A DNA stretch of 29,994 nt, from positions 1 to 29,994 of the forward strand of contig JAPEVF010000569.1 in the NCBI GenBank assembly GCA_029747585.1, read 5' to 3'. Both the position numbers and the translations under genes were made by a program. Under the pieces are notes generated by a model. The model ran no database searches. It saw only the letters and a program-made list of their open reading frames with translations, and was not told where the DNA came from. The first letter of the stretch is position 1. Each line of letters opens with the position of its first letter. Shown one piece after another: positions 16,422 to 27,871 of this stretch. This stretch comes from Pleurotus djamor. Taxonomy: Eukaryota; Basidiomycota; Agaricomycetes; Agaricales; Pleurotaceae.

Positions 16422-19133
16422 TCAAGCGAGAGAAACATAAAGAGGAAGTAACCCTCCCTTGCCGTCCGTAACGGGTTGTAGTGTCGGTGCAATCTTCTGA
16501 TGAACCACTGCGGATGTATCATGGAACTCAAACGAGCGAATCAAAGTGGCCAAGATAACCTTGAATTCGAAGACGGCTGGACCAAAGTAACCGGTCATAT
16601 CAAAGGTCGAAGGGGGTAGGAGGTAGATGAAAATGAAAATGAACAATCAGAACATGAGAATCGATTCAATCACAGCGGGAAAATGTTGATGAACTCACCT
16701 AATCGCCAGCCTATGCAGTTTCGTGGACCATCACAGAATGTGACTAACCCACTCCATCCATGGGGAAGTTCGTTGGGCGCTGGAAGTCCGCCCTTTTCGA
16801 TCCACCGTGAAGGGTTGAAGACGTCCGCATCATGTCCCCAGACCCGCGGGTTGGTTTGCATGACGCCGAAAGGGATGTGGAAGACCTGTATATGTATAAT
16901 AGGTGAGTAAATGGTAGGTCATATACCACCGAGGGGATAAATAAAAGATGTGGAGTGGGTATTGATATGAAATAGTGAAAACGTTCTGCCCAAGTGAACA
17001 GAAGATCAAGGTCCGAAATGTACCAAGACCCCGCCGAAGAAGAAAAGAGACAGAAAGGAATGCTGGAATGAAGCGACTGACCTGGCCCTTTGAAATTTTC
17101 ATCGCACGTATCATGCGACCATCCTTTCCGCGAATGGGTTTGCTAAGAGGAACAATATCGTCCTTCAAGGCGACGCGTTCTGTCATTGGTGAAGCGGGGA
17201 AAAGGCGTAAACTAGAACGTAAGGAGAGGTTAGTTGACGCGCTTCATTAGAAAAATTGTATCAAAATGAAGGTATGAATAGAGACCCAAGATAATTGGAT
17301 GGGCCCTGAGAAGTCCTGAACGCTCAAAGGAGTCTTCGGCGACGTGAGGCTCTCAAGAACGGCTATCCAAAGAACAAGGGTCATTCCCCGGATAAAACCT
17401 TTACGCCACTGCTATCCTGAAGGGGAGCCAGATGCAGCATGATCGTTACTCCAACGTGAAATCCGAGGGCGAAAATAGGAAATGAGGAGATAGAGAAGAG
17501 AAGCTCACCCTTCCTTGACGACAGCATCTAGAAACGTGAGTTTCTGGAGGTCATCATATGTACCGGTCAAATCTCTTCCGTGAGCAACGATTTCCTCACG
17601 GAGCCGCGTCTATCAAAAACGCAGAACACATGGATGTCGAAGGTCAGTGACGGCTAACGGCTATCACTGGATGCACATGCACTCACCTGGATATGAGGAT
17701 GTTGAGCAAGCGCAAGAAGCGTAAAGTTAAGAGAACCGGCGGTGGTCTCGTGCCCGACCATCCTATCATTAGAAAACGCATTAAACTCTTACCCATTGCT
17801 ATGGGAATCTGGACATACGTGAACGTGCTAATCTGGGTATCCAATATAAATCAGTACAATTCGCGATGTAACAATGTAAAACAGAAACTCACGTTGTCCA
17901 AAATCTGATCGTCAGTGAGAGATTGCTCTGACTTCCCTACGCGGCGTGCATGGAGTAGCAAGCTCATGATATCTCTGCCCTTCCCCACGTGTACGGTGTT
18001 GTCAGAGTTGAGACCCTCGGCTTCGCGTTCACGCTGTAAGAGTCGGCCAGCCAAGCGGCGAACAACGCCACGAACGATACCAGGAGGTAACGGGAGTCGG
18101 GCGACGATATCAGGAGGGAACATGCGAAATATTAGGGGCGCGACAAATGCAATGGGTCCACGAGTCATTTCGACATGCTTCTCCCAAGAAGCTCGAATGA
18201 GATTGGCATCGGAAGTGGGTTCTCCTGCTCGCTCGGAGTGAGTCGCAGTGGCTATGGCTTTGAAATCGTATCCGAAAGCTACGCGGCCAATGATGTCCAA
18301 TCTGGGAGTGACGTAGGTGAGAGATGTTTGGAAGAGAGAGAGGTGAATCAATTGTCCCGTCAATGGGAGAAGACGAGCGGGGTGAACTTACGTGCACGGA
18401 CTAGTCCAGTCACCGATATTGATTGTCAAACCAGCTTCATCCCCAGCATGGGAGAGAAGATGGTTCGTCAATTTGGTTTCCATCTTCTCAGCGCATTCGT
18501 AGATGTCGGATGCCATCTGCTTAACTGAATCCTGACTGATAAGAGTAACGTGGACGTAAGTAAGTAGAAACTGGAGCCGAATACGAGTGTGCCACTTACG
18601 AGAAGGCGGGAGCTAGAATCTTTCTCATTTTGGCGTGGTCTGCACCTTCAGCCCAGACGAGACCTTTACCGAGTACGTTGGCTGCAGGAGGTCTGAATGC
18701 TGGAGACTTGACGTAGTTGGTGGTATCGGCAAAGATATACTGAACAGCTGCATGATCGGCCGTCACAATCTACAACGACGATGTCAATCCGTCAGAAATG
18801 GGTCACGATGACATTCATAGAGCGACCTACGATGTCTGAGTGAAACAATGCAGCCTTGATCTTGAAGACAGGTCCAAACGTCCGAGCCCATGACTTGTAC
18901 ATCTCGAGTGCTTGATGCTGGAATACCACGAGTTCATGACCCCAGATCCAACTAGCGATGGTAGATGACTATCCGACAACGGTGATCAGGTCTGCGGGGA
19001 CTGTCATGCATGACAAGAATGAACTCACCGGTCCAGGGAGTCGATGGACATCTCTTCGGATAACAAGCGGCCAAACGTAGTTCCTGACCGCGTAGGCGAA
19101 CACGAAGGATAAGAACAGGCTGGCTAGCGACAT
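16422..19133 (-). CDS. Cytochrome P450 monooxygenase (microsomal)
   Basis: Eleven exons (minus): 19133-19029, 18968-18831, 18769-18600, 18535-18392, 18301-17893, 17832-17819, 17762-17687, 17609-17509, 17211-17082, 16885-16699, 16576-16422; 542 residues, all junctions in phase. An N-terminal membrane helix (SLASLFLSFVFAYAV) and proline hinge (HRLPGP) anchor it to the ER. Diagnostic motifs: I-helix MVGHETTAG near residue 328, K-helix E385xxR388 (KEGLR), the FNPSRW (PERF-type) motif and the heme-binding FCDGPRNCIG with Cys486. It would hydroxylate a hydrophobic substrate using NADPH-P450 reductase; the substrate cannot be inferred, and no terpene or polyketide synthase is nearby. Style resembles basidiomycete CYP5144/CYP5150-like enzymes, which I cannot verify. 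One exon is only 14 nt, and two introns are long (297 and 196 nt). Confidence 0.92.
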
Positions 19134-20119
19134 GGAGCCTTCTGCTTTTCCGATTTGGGGGCTTGTAGGTTTTAAGGATAGGAAAGTGAGAAACGAGTGT
19201 TGGTAAAGAGTGGAGAGTACCGCGCAGAACGGTCGGTCAGAGCGATCGGAGGCGCCTGGCAATTAAAGTAGAACAGAGAGCTTGTTTGAGCCTTCGAATG
19301 AAGTTAACTATGTACGATTATAGTCCTCGCGCGTGAGCTCGCGTCCCAGTTTGACTTGCGTAGCTGAAGCTCCAAGGAAGTATGAGAACAGGCCAGATTT
19401 GTCGTTCCCAGGACCCTTTTACGCGATTTTATATGGTGGCAGCGGGAGAGCCTCCAATTTTCTTTACCCAAGGGGAAAATGGCAATGAGGACGGGGAGGT
19501 GTCGAAAGAAGCACTCGGTAGACGAAGCGCCGATTATGTCTTTGCTCATCACCATCATGTTGCCGATCCTTCGGTGTTCCCATGAAGAAATTTGACGAAA
19601 TTTTTGCGTGGAAGATAAGGCCAAGGTCAGAAAAAATATACTTCAAACCCTCTCCAGATCCAAAGTGACCTGGGGCGTAACGATTCTAAGCCCAGCAACC
19701 TGCAGCATGAAGGTCGCTGATTAACGGAGGCTTTTGGTTGCTCACAGGGTCGCGTGCTTTTAACTTTTTCCGGTAAATGACCATCATGCATCATGCATCA
19801 AAGGCGCAAGGGGCAAGGAAAAGGGTCGCTTACAGTCGACTGGTGCAATGTTTTTGGCTCTGGGCGGCTTCTGCCATGCTCATCGGCTTACTGGGAAGAC
19901 AAGCCCGGAAGTAAACCCTTTCGGAACCACCCTTCGACCTAATTTTTTCCTCCGTTGGGTCGCCATTCCGTTTTAATATAACAAAGGTTTATTATCCTGT
20001 TTGGGTCCCCCAAGGAGTCGAGGCCGTCTTGTCCTCTATCACCTTCATTTCACTCGTCTCTCTCTTTTTCACCTCCATTCCCATCCCAGACGCGCTCGGG
20101 AGCAGCTCGACACGACATC
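19134..20119. promoter_or_regulatory. Divergent intergenic region (P450 / 7-TM protein)
   Basis: This 986-bp spacer carries promoters for both flanking genes. The right end (20035-20110) is strongly C/T-rich, as expected for a fungal leader, with an AT-rich ttttaatataac at about 19970-19982 as a possible TATA-like element. A 7-bp repeat atcatgc is repeated 2.6 times at 19783-19800. A 43-codon in-frame extension upstream of the P450 start lacks a membrane-anchor pattern and was not used. Confidence 0.45.
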
Positions 20120-21724
20120 ATGGTTGATTGGAGGTCCCCCGAAATCGTTGCGCAGAATGCGCAGGCGTTTACCCAGCTGATGCATGTGCTTCTCGGCCTG
20201 TACATGTAAGTGGTGTTCGATGTTGAAGAAACTCTGGCTTCAATGACCTGTGTCTAGATGGGAATGGGCCAATTCGTTGGACTTTGATTGGCAGTACATC
20301 TCTGGCAAGAGACCATTCCGATGGCCTCTGGTATGTAACAGGCTCATCTACTCGTCCATTTATTTCTGACTAGACATCCTAGATATTTTACTTTGCTGGT
20401 CGATACTTTCTGCTGGCTTCCATGATCGGGATGTAAGTTCTGACTAGTCGAACTTCCGTGATGCAATTCTCACTGGCATCTTCCCGCTCACAGAACAGTA
20501 GCTCTCAATGTGACGACGTGAGTTCAAAAATTTCACACAAGAACTCGGTCTGATGTCATGTCTTCAGGCCTGTCGATTGCACGGCTCTTTACGCGTTCAA
20601 TCAACTCATCGGTGATGCGGCTGTTGGCCTTGCCTCGATCAACTTGTCCATACGAACGTGAGTTGCTCAGTATTGAATTTTGTACAACCTCCCCATCGTG
20701 ACGCGTTTCCGATAGAATTGCGGTCTGGTCACGAAACAAGTGGATCATTGGTCTTTTGGTATTGATCATCTGCGGTCATTGGTCGTTGATCCTCCAAGGT
20801 GAGCCCCCAATCTACTCCCAACACCGAATTCAGTTTACCCATGTTCTCCAGGCGTCTTGCTTGAGGCTCAGTGGAATAATGAAGCGAAGACATGTGTTAT
20901 CCTGTCTGCCGATAACACGATTCTTGCAGCGACGTTCATCTACTCTATGGCCTTCGACCTTGTCGTTCTCCTCCTCACTGCCTACAAGCTCGTCGGCCTC
21001 GGCAATGGTCAGAATAGTCAGATCAAGACCTCAATGTCAACCACCAGCAAACTTGGAAAGATGATCTTTGCCGATGGTCTCGTTTTCTTCATCATCGCCT
21101 TCGCTGCCAACCTCCTCGCCTCGATATTCATGATTCTCGACCTCAACCAGATCATGAGCATCATCTTCAACGTTCCGGCCGCCGTTGCATCGACCGTGCG
21201 TTCGGGTTCCTCTTCCCTTTTATGATCCTTATCCTGATATCGCCTGCTCTTCCTAGATTGTTGCCTGTCGCGCCGTTCGTCGCCTCACAAATTACAACAA
21301 CGTTGGAGCAGAAATCTAGTCAGTTCCCGGTCGATGATCTTGCATATTGCATCAATCTGACCCTTAACTTTGCTTCCGTTTAGCGGTGCCTCCACAGGGC
21401 AGACAGGATCCAACATCGTCTTCCGCACTGGTCCGGCAGCTCAGGTGACAGTGCCACGGGCCTACAAACAGCAACCAAAGTCAGGGGTTCATGTTCAGGT
21501 TCGTCCAACTCGGTCATGGTGTGCATGTTGCACATCAAGACGATTTCCTTCACCATCACGTCCACTGATGCGTTACATTTAACCAGATGGAGACCTTCAC
21601 TCGTGCAGAGGAGGGGGCCGACAGAGATATTACGGCCGACTCCCCCAAGCGACAGACTGTGATTTTCATGCCCGAGAGCGATAAACGGTCGGACATCGAT
21701 CTCGAGGCTAAAGGTACCCTTTGA
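20120..21724 (+). CDS. Seven-transmembrane protein of unknown function
   Basis: Ten exons: 20120-20205, 20258-20330, 20383-20432, 20494-20517, 20568-20657, 20716-20798, 20852-21195, 21257-21318, 21384-21498, 21587-21724; 354 residues. Seven hydrophobic segments lie at about residues 15-35, 52-76, 83-106, 116-139, 160-185, 206-231 and 236-257, followed by a hydrophilic tail of about 95 residues rich in charge (ending DKRSDIDLEAKGTL). Cys82 and Cys150 flank loops in the way extracellular disulfide cysteines do in GPCR-like proteins. I recognise the general style as a basidiomycete-specific orphan 7-TM family but cannot name it; a receptor role is inference. Exon 4 has only 24 nt. Divergent from the P450. 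Confidence 0.8.
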
Positions 21725-22300
21725 GGAGGTTATTCGGAGCCCGGAATCAGCTGGCAACGCACCTTGTTTTCTTGGATCCCAAACCCTTTACGACATTATC
21801 TATCCCTCGTACGACCCTTTGCCACCATACCGACATTCTTCAGGATCTCTGCACCAACCGATAAGCAAGCTCATCAACATTAGAGACAAAATTTCTCTCC
21901 CCGCAGACCAAGGGGGAGGGCAGTAGACGTATCGTTAAAATACTCATTCGTTTTGCATAGCTTTCAACACAAGTAACACAAATTCTTTATACCCCCGGAA
22001 TTCATGGAATGTGCTTTATCATTGACACCATACTTACTCCCTGGGCGTACTTTAGTTGTACCATACACCTACTCAGATTCAATTTCAGTATGCTCCTTCG
22101 TGGATTCGTGAACTTGGGTGAATTCGTCGTCGTTTCGTTTTGCTTCCGCTCAAGGCGCCAATCAAGTCTTCTCAAGCGCTGGAAAGATGCTGTTGAGCAC
22201 TGATATCCGTTCCGTCCTGCATCACCGCAGCTGACATGACACACCCTAAATCCATCATAATCGATCCTCGCAGTATAACGTAGCAAAACCTCCTTAGAAC
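21725..22300. other. Intergenic region between 7-TM and lipase genes
   Basis: These 576 bp hold the 3' UTR of the 7-TM gene and the promoter of the lipase gene. Only short unrelated frames are seen; no convincing TATA box, repeat or RNA gene. Confidence 0.45.
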
Positions 22301-23580
22301 ATGTTCTTACAAAAACGGAAATCAGTGAAAGTGAAACCCACCTCTGCAGTGGTAAAGGTCTCCGACTCGGATGACACACTCACGCCGACGCAACGTCAAA
22401 TGTATTCAGCCGAGAAGATGATGAACTTCCGTCATATTTCGAAGATCCTGGCTACGCACTCTTCGTACATCTTATCGGAAGACGACTTGGCTTCGCCAGA
22501 CCTCCACGCCGAACTCTCTGGATTGGGTTGGTAATCTTTAGTATCTCTGAAGAATTGCTCGCTCACAGTGGCGCCTCCGCAGGTCAGTTCTCAGAGATCG
22601 TGTACAGTGCCATTCCTGTTGAAGTCATATTCAATATGATGGACAAGCTGGTTCAGCCTGGATTCCCCCTGGAGGATTACGCCGTCGTCGCGTCCTCTAG
22701 ATTGATCACGTCTTTCAAGGGGCATTTGGCCGATCTTCCTGGCTACGTCGCCTATCGACCCAACACCAAACAGCTGGTCCTCGCTTTCTCCGGGACTTCG
22801 ACGCTTCTACATGCCTGGCATGACCTACGAGCATTGACCCACCGACATCGCAGCGGTCGGGGCGCCGTTCACAGCGGCTTCTGGAGCCTGTACAAGGGTA
22901 TCAGAGACGCCGCTATTAAAGCTCTTCGCCAAGGACTAGAAACAGAAGAGGTCGATGAACTCGTAATAACCGGCCATAGTATGGGTGGAGCAGTGTCTTC
23001 GTTGCTCATGCTCACGATTTTGACGGACAATGCCATTTTGGACAAGCCTTCTCTTCCTCTGAAATTGGTTGTGTATGGTGCTCCGCGCTGTGGCGACGCT
23101 GGAATGGCTGACTACTGGAACGAACTGGTAGCCGCACGTCGGAAAAAGTGCGGCGACAATTCGTTCAAGGAGTACGCTATCAAGGCGTACAATGATGGTG
23201 AATACTCTAGTTTCCATTATTTCAATCCCCTTGCGAAGTTGGCGACTTGTTTACGGATATCGTGCTATTAGGCGTACCGTCTCTCCCACCCTATAACCTT
23301 GGGTATCGGCACTTTGCACGAACGCCTCTGTACTTCCTATGGGGTCATCTGTACCACATNCCCCCCTTCGGAGTCCGAACACGCGTTATTTTACCTCAAG
23401 GAAGACGACCCCGATAACGTACGCTCTCCAGAGCATCCCCGCGGTGGCCACAATTACTACAGTGGACGTGATCTGGAGAAGTTTATTCGGCGAATGCGAT
23501 GGCTGCAGAATGCAATGTCCAGCAGCCCGGACGATTGGGAAGGAAGGTACAGAAAGTACGTGGAGAAGAACGAGAGTTGA
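22301..23580 (+). CDS. Class 3 lipase (alpha/beta hydrolase)
   Basis: Exons 22301-22526, 22583-23197 and 23272-23580; 382 residues once the N at 23360 is dropped. The nucleophile elbow VITGHSMGGA (Ser208) sits in a class 3 lipase core (LVLAFSGTSTLLHAWHDLRA; AVHSGFWSLY; VVYGAPRCGDAGMADYW). The likely triad is completed by Asp280 (YNDGVPSLPP) and a downstream His (His340 in RGGHNYYSG, or His317). There is no signal peptide, so the enzyme is probably intracellular, acting on acylglycerols or similar esters, unlike the secreted Rhizomucor-type enzyme. With the N counted, exon 3 reads in two frames: TPLYFLWGHLYHI lies in one and PPSESEHALFYLKEDDPDN in the other; deleting it unites them. Intron 2 (23198-23271) is 74 nt. 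Confidence 0.88.
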
Positions 23581-24780
23581 CTGACTCCGTGTATGTATTG
23601 TACGCATTGATCTCTGCAAGATTTTACTTCTCAGGCTTCTAGCGCTATCACTCGTGTGCAAATATTCACTCTGTGAGCTCTGGTGGCGTTATGCTGCTGT
23701 ATTCTATCTCCTCGCTCGCTCTGTGCAATTTTCTGCGCCGCCAATATCACTCTACTCTCCGAAGTTCATCTCTTCTTCATTCACTTCATCTTTCATTCGA
23801 GCGTGTGAGGGCTAGGCGCAGCTCTTGGGAATATGAAAGACAGACAATCACTACTTCATCCAGACATCAATTTTCTTTCATCTCCACAAGTATGGTATCG
23901 CTTAATGGTTCACATGAAATCATCTTCCGTCCTCCGTCACTGATCCGGCTACCTAAGGGCGTCGGTGGGAACAAGCTATGTTTTTGTGTGGTCTTTCTTG
24001 ACAGTCGCCTTCCCAGGCTTACCTCCCGAGGTGACAGTTTGTGGGCGGATTGTTATTAGGGATACCAACGGAGGAGGCAGATTGCTTCCGTCTGTCCGTT
24101 CAATCGCTTATATCCACTTTGTCGTAGTGCAAAGTTCCCGCTCTCTCACTGTCTACTTCGCTTCCCTCATCACATCTTATTTCGTCACCACCGCCATGCC
24201 AAACCAATTGGTACTAGCCTATGGCGGCTGGAATAACTATGAACACCCTCATATGCAGAGAACTCAGAACATCGATGTCCATGTGCGCGACGCTGACATT
24301 AGACAGCCGAAAGATGCTAAATTAGCGTTTAGTGAAGATTTCGGGTGGTCCGTCTATCACGAATCACGAATGTGTTCCAGTTCTTCGTAGATACTCGAAA
24401 ATCCATATGTTCGGGCTCATCTCTGCAAATACCATTCGCCCCCAGCCCTCGCCTCAATATGGGGTCTACGGCATCCGTGGCCACTTAGCTTGGTCTACAA
24501 GCTCTTCCATTCACTCAGCATTCCGCCAGCCCTGCGTCTGACCATGACAATGCCGAAAGTGGTGGCACTGACTTGTAACCCCCGTACAATTTAGAGTACG
24601 GCTGTACGTACACTTTCCCAAGAGCACAGTTGGATGGGTAAGCCATTCAGTAAATAGCGTCGAGCCTGCCCTCCGTGAGCGCTGAGGAAATTCTGAAACG
24701 ACCACTAGAAAACTGGGGACCTTCATGGTCGGTCATCTGAGTCGAGCCTTGCGAAGTCAAACAAACGGCCGGCGTATTGA
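23581..24780. other. Gene-poor region, left part
   Basis: No supported gene. A C/T-rich stretch (about 23740-23800) resembles a promoter leader, and open frames of 128 and 141 codons overlap at 23673-24390 on the plus strand, but they show no domain, no codon regularity and no credible splice pattern. Possibly decayed coding sequence or a non-coding transcript. Confidence 0.35.
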
Positions 24781-25030
24781 AATTTAAATTTTTACGATAA
24801 TATCTTGCATTATGCTTCTTCTTGGGCGCCGTGGGTACGTGCTATACTCAACAGTCCGTCGGTGGTGTTGGTGGGGTGTTAGATNCTTGGGTAGGGACGT
24901 GCGACGGAGATATCAAAAGCACTTTCCTCTTCGCCATGGATTTACTTGACATCCATACTCAACGATTGATACTATTGATAGCCCCAGAGGATCGGATTTT
25001 CACGTGCCGGAAATAGAGAGAGCGTTTTCA

Positions 25031-25437
25031 ATTTTCATAGGACGAAATGATGATATAGATATGGATATACGGGCCCGTGGCGTAGGTGTGGGGAAAATCA
25101 TTGAGGATACAGCAAAGAAGATGGGCATTGGATTTGTGGAGTGTTGGAAAAGCAATGTCGTTGTCGTTAGCTAAGGAGATTGTTGGGAGGAAGGAATCAA
25201 AGATGACATTGACAAGTCGCCGGGAGATGCCTTGCAATCTACCTCCGATGAACGAGGCCATCGAGCGCCGCAAAAGAAGATAGGTAGGAAACATGTGGAG
25301 GAGTGAGAGGGGGCTGCGAATCGAATAGGAAACGAATTCGACCAGGCGGCCGGCATATGTACTCTGGAATATAGCATACCAGTGATCAAGCAGGATGCCT
25401 GTTCCGAGTCCGAGAACTCTTTGTTCTGCTTCATCAA
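25031..25437 (-). other. Possible unassigned minus-strand exon
   Basis: One minus-strand frame stays open for about 130 codons ending at 25031, with hydrophobic stretches (HMFPTYLLLRRSMASFIGGR; RRLVNVIFDSFLPTISLAND). The other, starting at ATG 25434, gives an 86-residue Ser-rich protein ending SLIPSSQQSP. Upstream on this strand (25600-25950) is very C/T-rich with a TTTATACA element near 25770, as in a fungal promoter and leader. I recognise no family and cannot choose between the frames; this may be a lineage-specific gene or chance. Confidence 0.2.
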
Positions 25438-26646
25438 TGTTGACGAGCGGTTAGGATTTTGGGAAACCAGATAAGGGAAGAACGCTCAGAGTGGTTATAG
25501 ATAACAGCAAATGCAGAGCATCCTGTATATAGATTGCCATCACAAGTCGACAGATGTTCGAATGCCTTGATAACGATATACATAGGTGGTGATATGAAAT
25601 GATAGATAGCTCGGGCGTCTTTCGCTCCCCCTCGACCTGGTGAGTATGGAACACGGGGGAGCCGAGAAACGTTCGGCGTGGAGAGGATGAAGGGAAGCGG
25701 GTCGTACTCGCCGAGAAAAGAAGACGAACAAGAGCCAGAGAGGGGCAGACGGATGAGAAGGTTGACGGTGTATAAACGGCAGAGAGGGACGAAGAGGGGT
25801 AGGTAGACAGAGGGACAGACAGAGGGCACGGAGGGCTTGATTGGGATGCCGAAGAGACAGAGAAACGCCGAGGGACTGGGCATTCTCCATTCCGTGACGG
25901 GGATAACCATAAATCAGAGACTCAGATCGTGGGTGCACATCATCCAAATCAGACCGTTGGAGGTTCTTCGAAAGACATCCCGCATCCGGTGGATACAGAA
26001 CTGCGAGGTCTGCGTTGCAAATTGCAACCCAACGGAAGAGTGAGAAGAAGTGAGGGAATTTCTTGTGCTAATCCACGCACTTGCTCCCTTGATTCCTTGA
26101 TTGGTGTGGGTAGGTGGTGGTAGTCGAAGGGAAGGGGAGGAAGTCCTGGTTTTTGCGTGATATTATGGGATCGTGCATGTGGACGGGGCCTAACCTATTG
26201 GGGCGGCCGACGTAGCACAAGGTTGACTCAATTTGCAAAGAGCCAACTTGAAGGTTGAAGAGCGTTCCAGCGTGGTGGGGGAGTAGAACCCTGGAGGTTG
26301 AGTAAATATCCTTGAGAAAAGCTTGAGAAAACCATGGCGCCATCGGTGTGTGAAGAAGTCTGCCTGAACGTTGAAACGTTGACGTCGCTTACTGGTGAGC
26401 TTCGAGCTTGAGCTCGCCGTATCTTGGCATCCATCAAAATCGCTGTACGGCAAAATATATTTGAGAATGGATAACCTCAGATAAATTCTGGTGCAGGTGG
26501 AAGGGTAGCCGTAAGAGACAGGTATCTTGATAATTGCGGTGGTTCGCATTAAGCCCCCTGGTGCTGATTGAAGCTACGCAAGGCATCGTAACGACAGAGA
26601 GATTCGCGAGCTTGGAATCATGGTTCTAGGGGGAGCTGGGCACATG

Positions 26647-26666
26647 CATACTCTATCTAGAGTATG
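26647..26666. repeat. Short perfect inverted repeat
   Basis: Catactct (26647-26654) and agagtatg (26659-26666) are exact reverse complements around a 4-nt spacer. The atctagagtatg half also occurs at 14929-14940. It could be a dimeric protein-binding site or chance. Confidence 0.4.
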
Positions 26667-27627
26667 TTTGTGGGCGAATTCCGCGTGAGACACTTCGATT
26701 GGAGCTTGGAGCTAGAATGGAAAGGTTTTGGGACAAGTTCGCCGCGTCTTAGGCTAAGACGGACTCCTTTCTGGCAGAACTTTGTCGCTGAAGACCGTTA
26801 CGTTGGCGCNTGCGGTGGGCGCGAAAAAAAACTTCTTGTTGATTTCGTGGGCTACTGGTGATGCACTTTCTGATGCACCAGGTCGTCGTGGTACGCGAGC
26901 ACGCAGAGGTCCAGGTACCACTGCCTGTGGCCACAGGTTCGGCCTCTGAATCGAGGCTGAACAGGAACCCTGACTTGAACTGCCTCGCCTTTCGACAAGC
27001 TCCTCCAAAAGGACATTCCTGGATTTCGCTAGGCCGGGAATATTTTTGCTGCAGATTTCTGATTGACCCCAATATGATGTGAGTGTCGTAATCCCACCTG
27101 AGAATCGGCACCAAGGAAGAAAAGACATAGCTGGCAAGGATTCACAGCGGTTGGAGACGGCACCTTGTGGTCGTGTTCGTGAGTTTCCCCGGTTGTTCGG
27201 AGAAGATGCTGCCTTTCAGACGTTGACCTTGACGCCCGCAACTGTTCCCCCTCCGCATCCGACATCCACCAGCCTCCGAATTCCATGATATGATGGAAAT
27301 GGACTTGGAAAAAGCGCTAGTGCCTTTGTGGCTCGCAGAACATGAGCTTCCATTCATCAAAGTATATCTTTGTCGACAAAGTCCCCAGTTTCGCTATCGC
27401 AATTAAATTATACTAAACAGGGGGACGAAGTGNAAAAAATGATGGTAATAATTTTGTTGGAGGGTTCACCGAGCGATGTCAAGCTTCGATTCTCGAAAAC
27501 AGGGCTGGAGAGATGAAAAAAGTGAAGGGTCGACTGAGAATGGATACCTCAAGGGGAACAAGAATTCTTGGGAAGAAACTTCTTCTCTCGTTTGGGTCAT
27601 GACCGGTTTTGGCCCAGCCTTCTACTC

Positions 27628-27634
27628 TATATAA
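27628..27634 (+). promoter_or_regulatory. TATA box with pyrimidine-rich downstream tract, target unknown
   Basis: TATATAA is followed by about 100 bases that are almost all C and T, the same layout as upstream of the Egh16-like gene. The only downstream ATG frame on this strand starts near 27794, runs about 45 codons into the VPS16 3' end and looks non-coding. It may drive a non-coding or antisense transcript. Confidence 0.35.
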
Positions 27635-27871
27635 CCTCCTTCCTTCTTCCCCTCATCATCACTCGTCCCTTCCCCTCCCCCGGTCGTGCCCACCCTCGTT
27701 CCCGTTCCATCCCCCTCCCCTCGTTGTCCCCAGTGGAAACAAATTCACCTGGTTGCTGCGGCGCCGTCCAATTTCGGGTGAACCAAAGCAAAAATGCCAG
27801 CGATGATGACAATCCAACCAACTAAGAACATTTACCTACCTAATACCTATATCCGCATATCTATCCTTCCG

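Larger units (their letters stand above)
25438..27871. other. Gene-poor region, right part
   Basis: No supported gene. It includes a purine-rich plus strand at about 25640-25880 (pyrimidine-rich minus), an 8-bp hairpin at 26647-26666, an N at 26810 amid overlapping unrelated frames, an N before six A at 27433, and a TATA box with C/T-rich downstream sequence at 27628-27730 that leads to no convincing coding sequence before the VPS16 stop. Confidence 0.35.

Noticed and set aside
26749..27137. Two overlapping minus-strand frames of more than 120 codons
   Set aside because: They overlap in different frames, contain the N at 26810, and show no recognisable domain.
27568..27825. Pro/Ser-rich plus-strand frames of 65-85 codons
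   Set aside because: They cover the TATA box and pyrimidine tract; composition explains their openness.
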